5,393 nucleotides of DNA, taken from assembly GCA_015487985.1 (NCBI GenBank), contig WFOP01000014.1:1-5393 (forward strand), given 5' to 3'. Below are positions 4,717-5,393 of this stretch, piece after piece. Under the pieces are notes generated by a model that saw nothing but the letters and a program-made list of their open reading frames with translations, searched no databases and was not told where the DNA came from. This DNA comes from Hyphomicrobiales bacterium (lineage in GTDB: Bacteria > Pseudomonadota > Alphaproteobacteria > Rhizobiales > Devosiaceae). The position numbers and the translations under genes are program-made. Positions within the stretch are counted from its first letter, which is position 1; each line of letters begins with the position of its first letter.

Positions 4717-5062
4717 TTTATTATAAATCTCGTATTGCATGAGGGGCAGGCCCACCAGCGAATCTCAAAGAACACGGCCTGCCAACTCAATTGTGCATTA
4801 TTTACCTTCCAATTCACAACGAAATAAAAGGCTAAATGCTGGCAAATAAATCCCCCCCCGAAGGCGAACATTAGCACGCATCGCCTTTTCCCTTGCAAGA
4901 ATATCCGGCACGATTGGGGAGCAAGTGATACTCAAATTGTCGATGCAGAGAGCCGGATTCAACACATTTTGACCGGGATTGCCACAAAGTATGGAATGGC
5001 CCTAACATCAGGTTACGCGGAACGGTCGGCACCAAGGCCGCAAAACCCAAAAGGAGCCACGC
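4717..5062. other. Divergent intergenic region with poly-C tract and hairpin, no gene seen
   Basis: These 346 bp separate the helicase from the exported-protein gene. Open frames here are short, have no ribosome site and look random. The region holds a run of eight C (4852-4859), immediately followed by an inverted repeat AAGGCGA (4861-4867) / TCGCCTT (4881-4887) with a 13-base loop and a pyrimidine-rich tail TTCCCTT on the plus strand. Promoters for both genes should lie here, but only the plus-strand one at 4969 is convincing. Confidence 0.5.
4969..4997 (+). promoter_or_regulatory. Probable promoter of the exported-protein gene
   Basis: TTGACC (4969-4974, five of six consensus bases) is followed after 17 bp by TGGAAT (4992-4997, four of six). 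Transcription would start near 5004 and leave a leader of about 58 bases before ATG 5063. Confidence 0.45.
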
Positions 5063-5393
5063 ATGCGATTTCAGCCATATTCAGCAAAACTGCTTATTAC
5101 CTTGATGATATTGGGCATTGCAACACCCCCCATTGCAGCCAAAAACGATACGCTGGATGCGCTCGTGCATGAAAAATTTCTGGCCGCCTATGGGGATACA
5201 TGCGATCAACTGCTGACCGGCGAGGACATCACGACCTACAAACCTGCAATCTATCAGTTGTTTTTCCGCTATGACTATGAAGAAAAAACCCGGCCGGCCC
5301 ATGAATATCGCCTTTATGAATATCCCTGTTTTGCCGGCGCTTACAATTTCAGTTCCGTATATTTCAGCGCCAACGAATATGATGAAATTCAAC
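5063..5393 (+). CDS. Exported protein of unknown function, partial (3' end outside the window)
   Basis: An open frame starts at ATG 5063, six bases after a strong AAGGAG site (5051-5056), and is still open at the window end after 110 codons. The N-terminus is a Sec signal peptide: Arg2 and Lys9, a hydrophobic core LLITLMILGIA (10-20), and likely cleavage after Ala26 in PPIAA-KND. The mature part has Cys47 (GDTCDQLL) and Cys89 (YPCFAGAYN), possible disulfide partners, and is rich in Tyr and Phe (YQLFFRYDYEE, YRLYEYPCF). The two parts around 64-72 and 82-101 look like beta strands. I cannot name the family with confidence; the CxxGAYN-like segment faintly recalls DUF1176-type periplasmic proteins of alphaproteobacteria, but without the C-terminus this is a guess. 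It is divergent from the helicase gene and probably has its own promoter. Confidence 0.75.
   Translation, partial: MRFQPYSAKLLITLMILGIATPPIAAKNDTLDALVHEKFLAAYGDTCDQLLTGEDITTYKPAIYQLFFRYDYEEKTRPAHEYRLYEYPCFAGAYNFSSVYFSANEYDEIQ

Noticed and set aside
4722..4727. TATAAT on the minus strand just before ATG 4716, as a promoter of a leaderless helicase mRNA
   Set aside because: It ends only three bases before the ATG, too close for a start at the A of ATG, and no -35 box lies 16-18 bp upstream.
4710..4898. 62-residue minus-strand frame upstream of the helicase
   Set aside because: No ribosome site or family character, and it overlaps the start of the helicase gene.

Overview
The window looks like a chromosomal segment of an alphaproteobacterium, probably of the Hyphomicrobiales (Rhizobiales) type. 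The reasons are the GC-rich housekeeping genes, the alphaproteobacterial style of the small envelope proteins and RecD-like helicase, and an AACGCATGTC...GACATGCGTT palindrome of a kind I remember from Rhizobiales intergenic regions. The lineage is inferred from memory of families and not from a search.

Positions 1-1098 form an AT-rich island carrying what was a two-gene operon. It has a good promoter (TTGACA, 17 bp, TATTTT), a GGAGAG ribosome site and a GTG-started gene for a roughly 133-residue three-helix membrane protein (78-479). This overlaps by 14 bp a GTG-started gene for a roughly 210-residue ThsB-like TIR protein (MTH538/DUF1863 type, 466-1098). Both are read in a single frame without indels but are interrupted by in-frame stops: TGA 177-179 in the first, TGA 568-570 and TAG 691-693 in the second. 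The simplest reading is a recently inactivated NAD-signalling or anti-phage module. The pair of a TIR protein with a small membrane protein is the most interesting content here.

Positions 1099-1477 contain no gene. They hold three successive palindromic elements that begin with CGTCAT and end in ATGAC(G): a 150-bp element with 31-bp imperfect inverted ends, a 101-bp element with nested inverted repeats, and a 28-bp hairpin.

Positions 1478-5393 hold six ordinary genes on strictly alternating strands (-,+,-,+,-,+), so each is probably transcribed alone. They are a DUF4342 protein with an acidic tail; a membrane protein made of two tandem copies of a 56-residue unit; a small PGPGW-like membrane protein; a SleB-type cell wall hydrolase lipoprotein; a RecD-like SF1B DNA helicase; and the start of an exported protein of unknown function that runs off the end of the window. 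Palindromes or GC-rich hairpins sit in the convergent gaps, the clearest at 3498-3575, whose left arm includes the stop codon of the hydrolase gene. Several gene products (DUF4342, duplicated membrane protein, PGPGW-like protein, hydrolase, exported protein) point to the cell envelope, but nothing in the layout shows that they act together.
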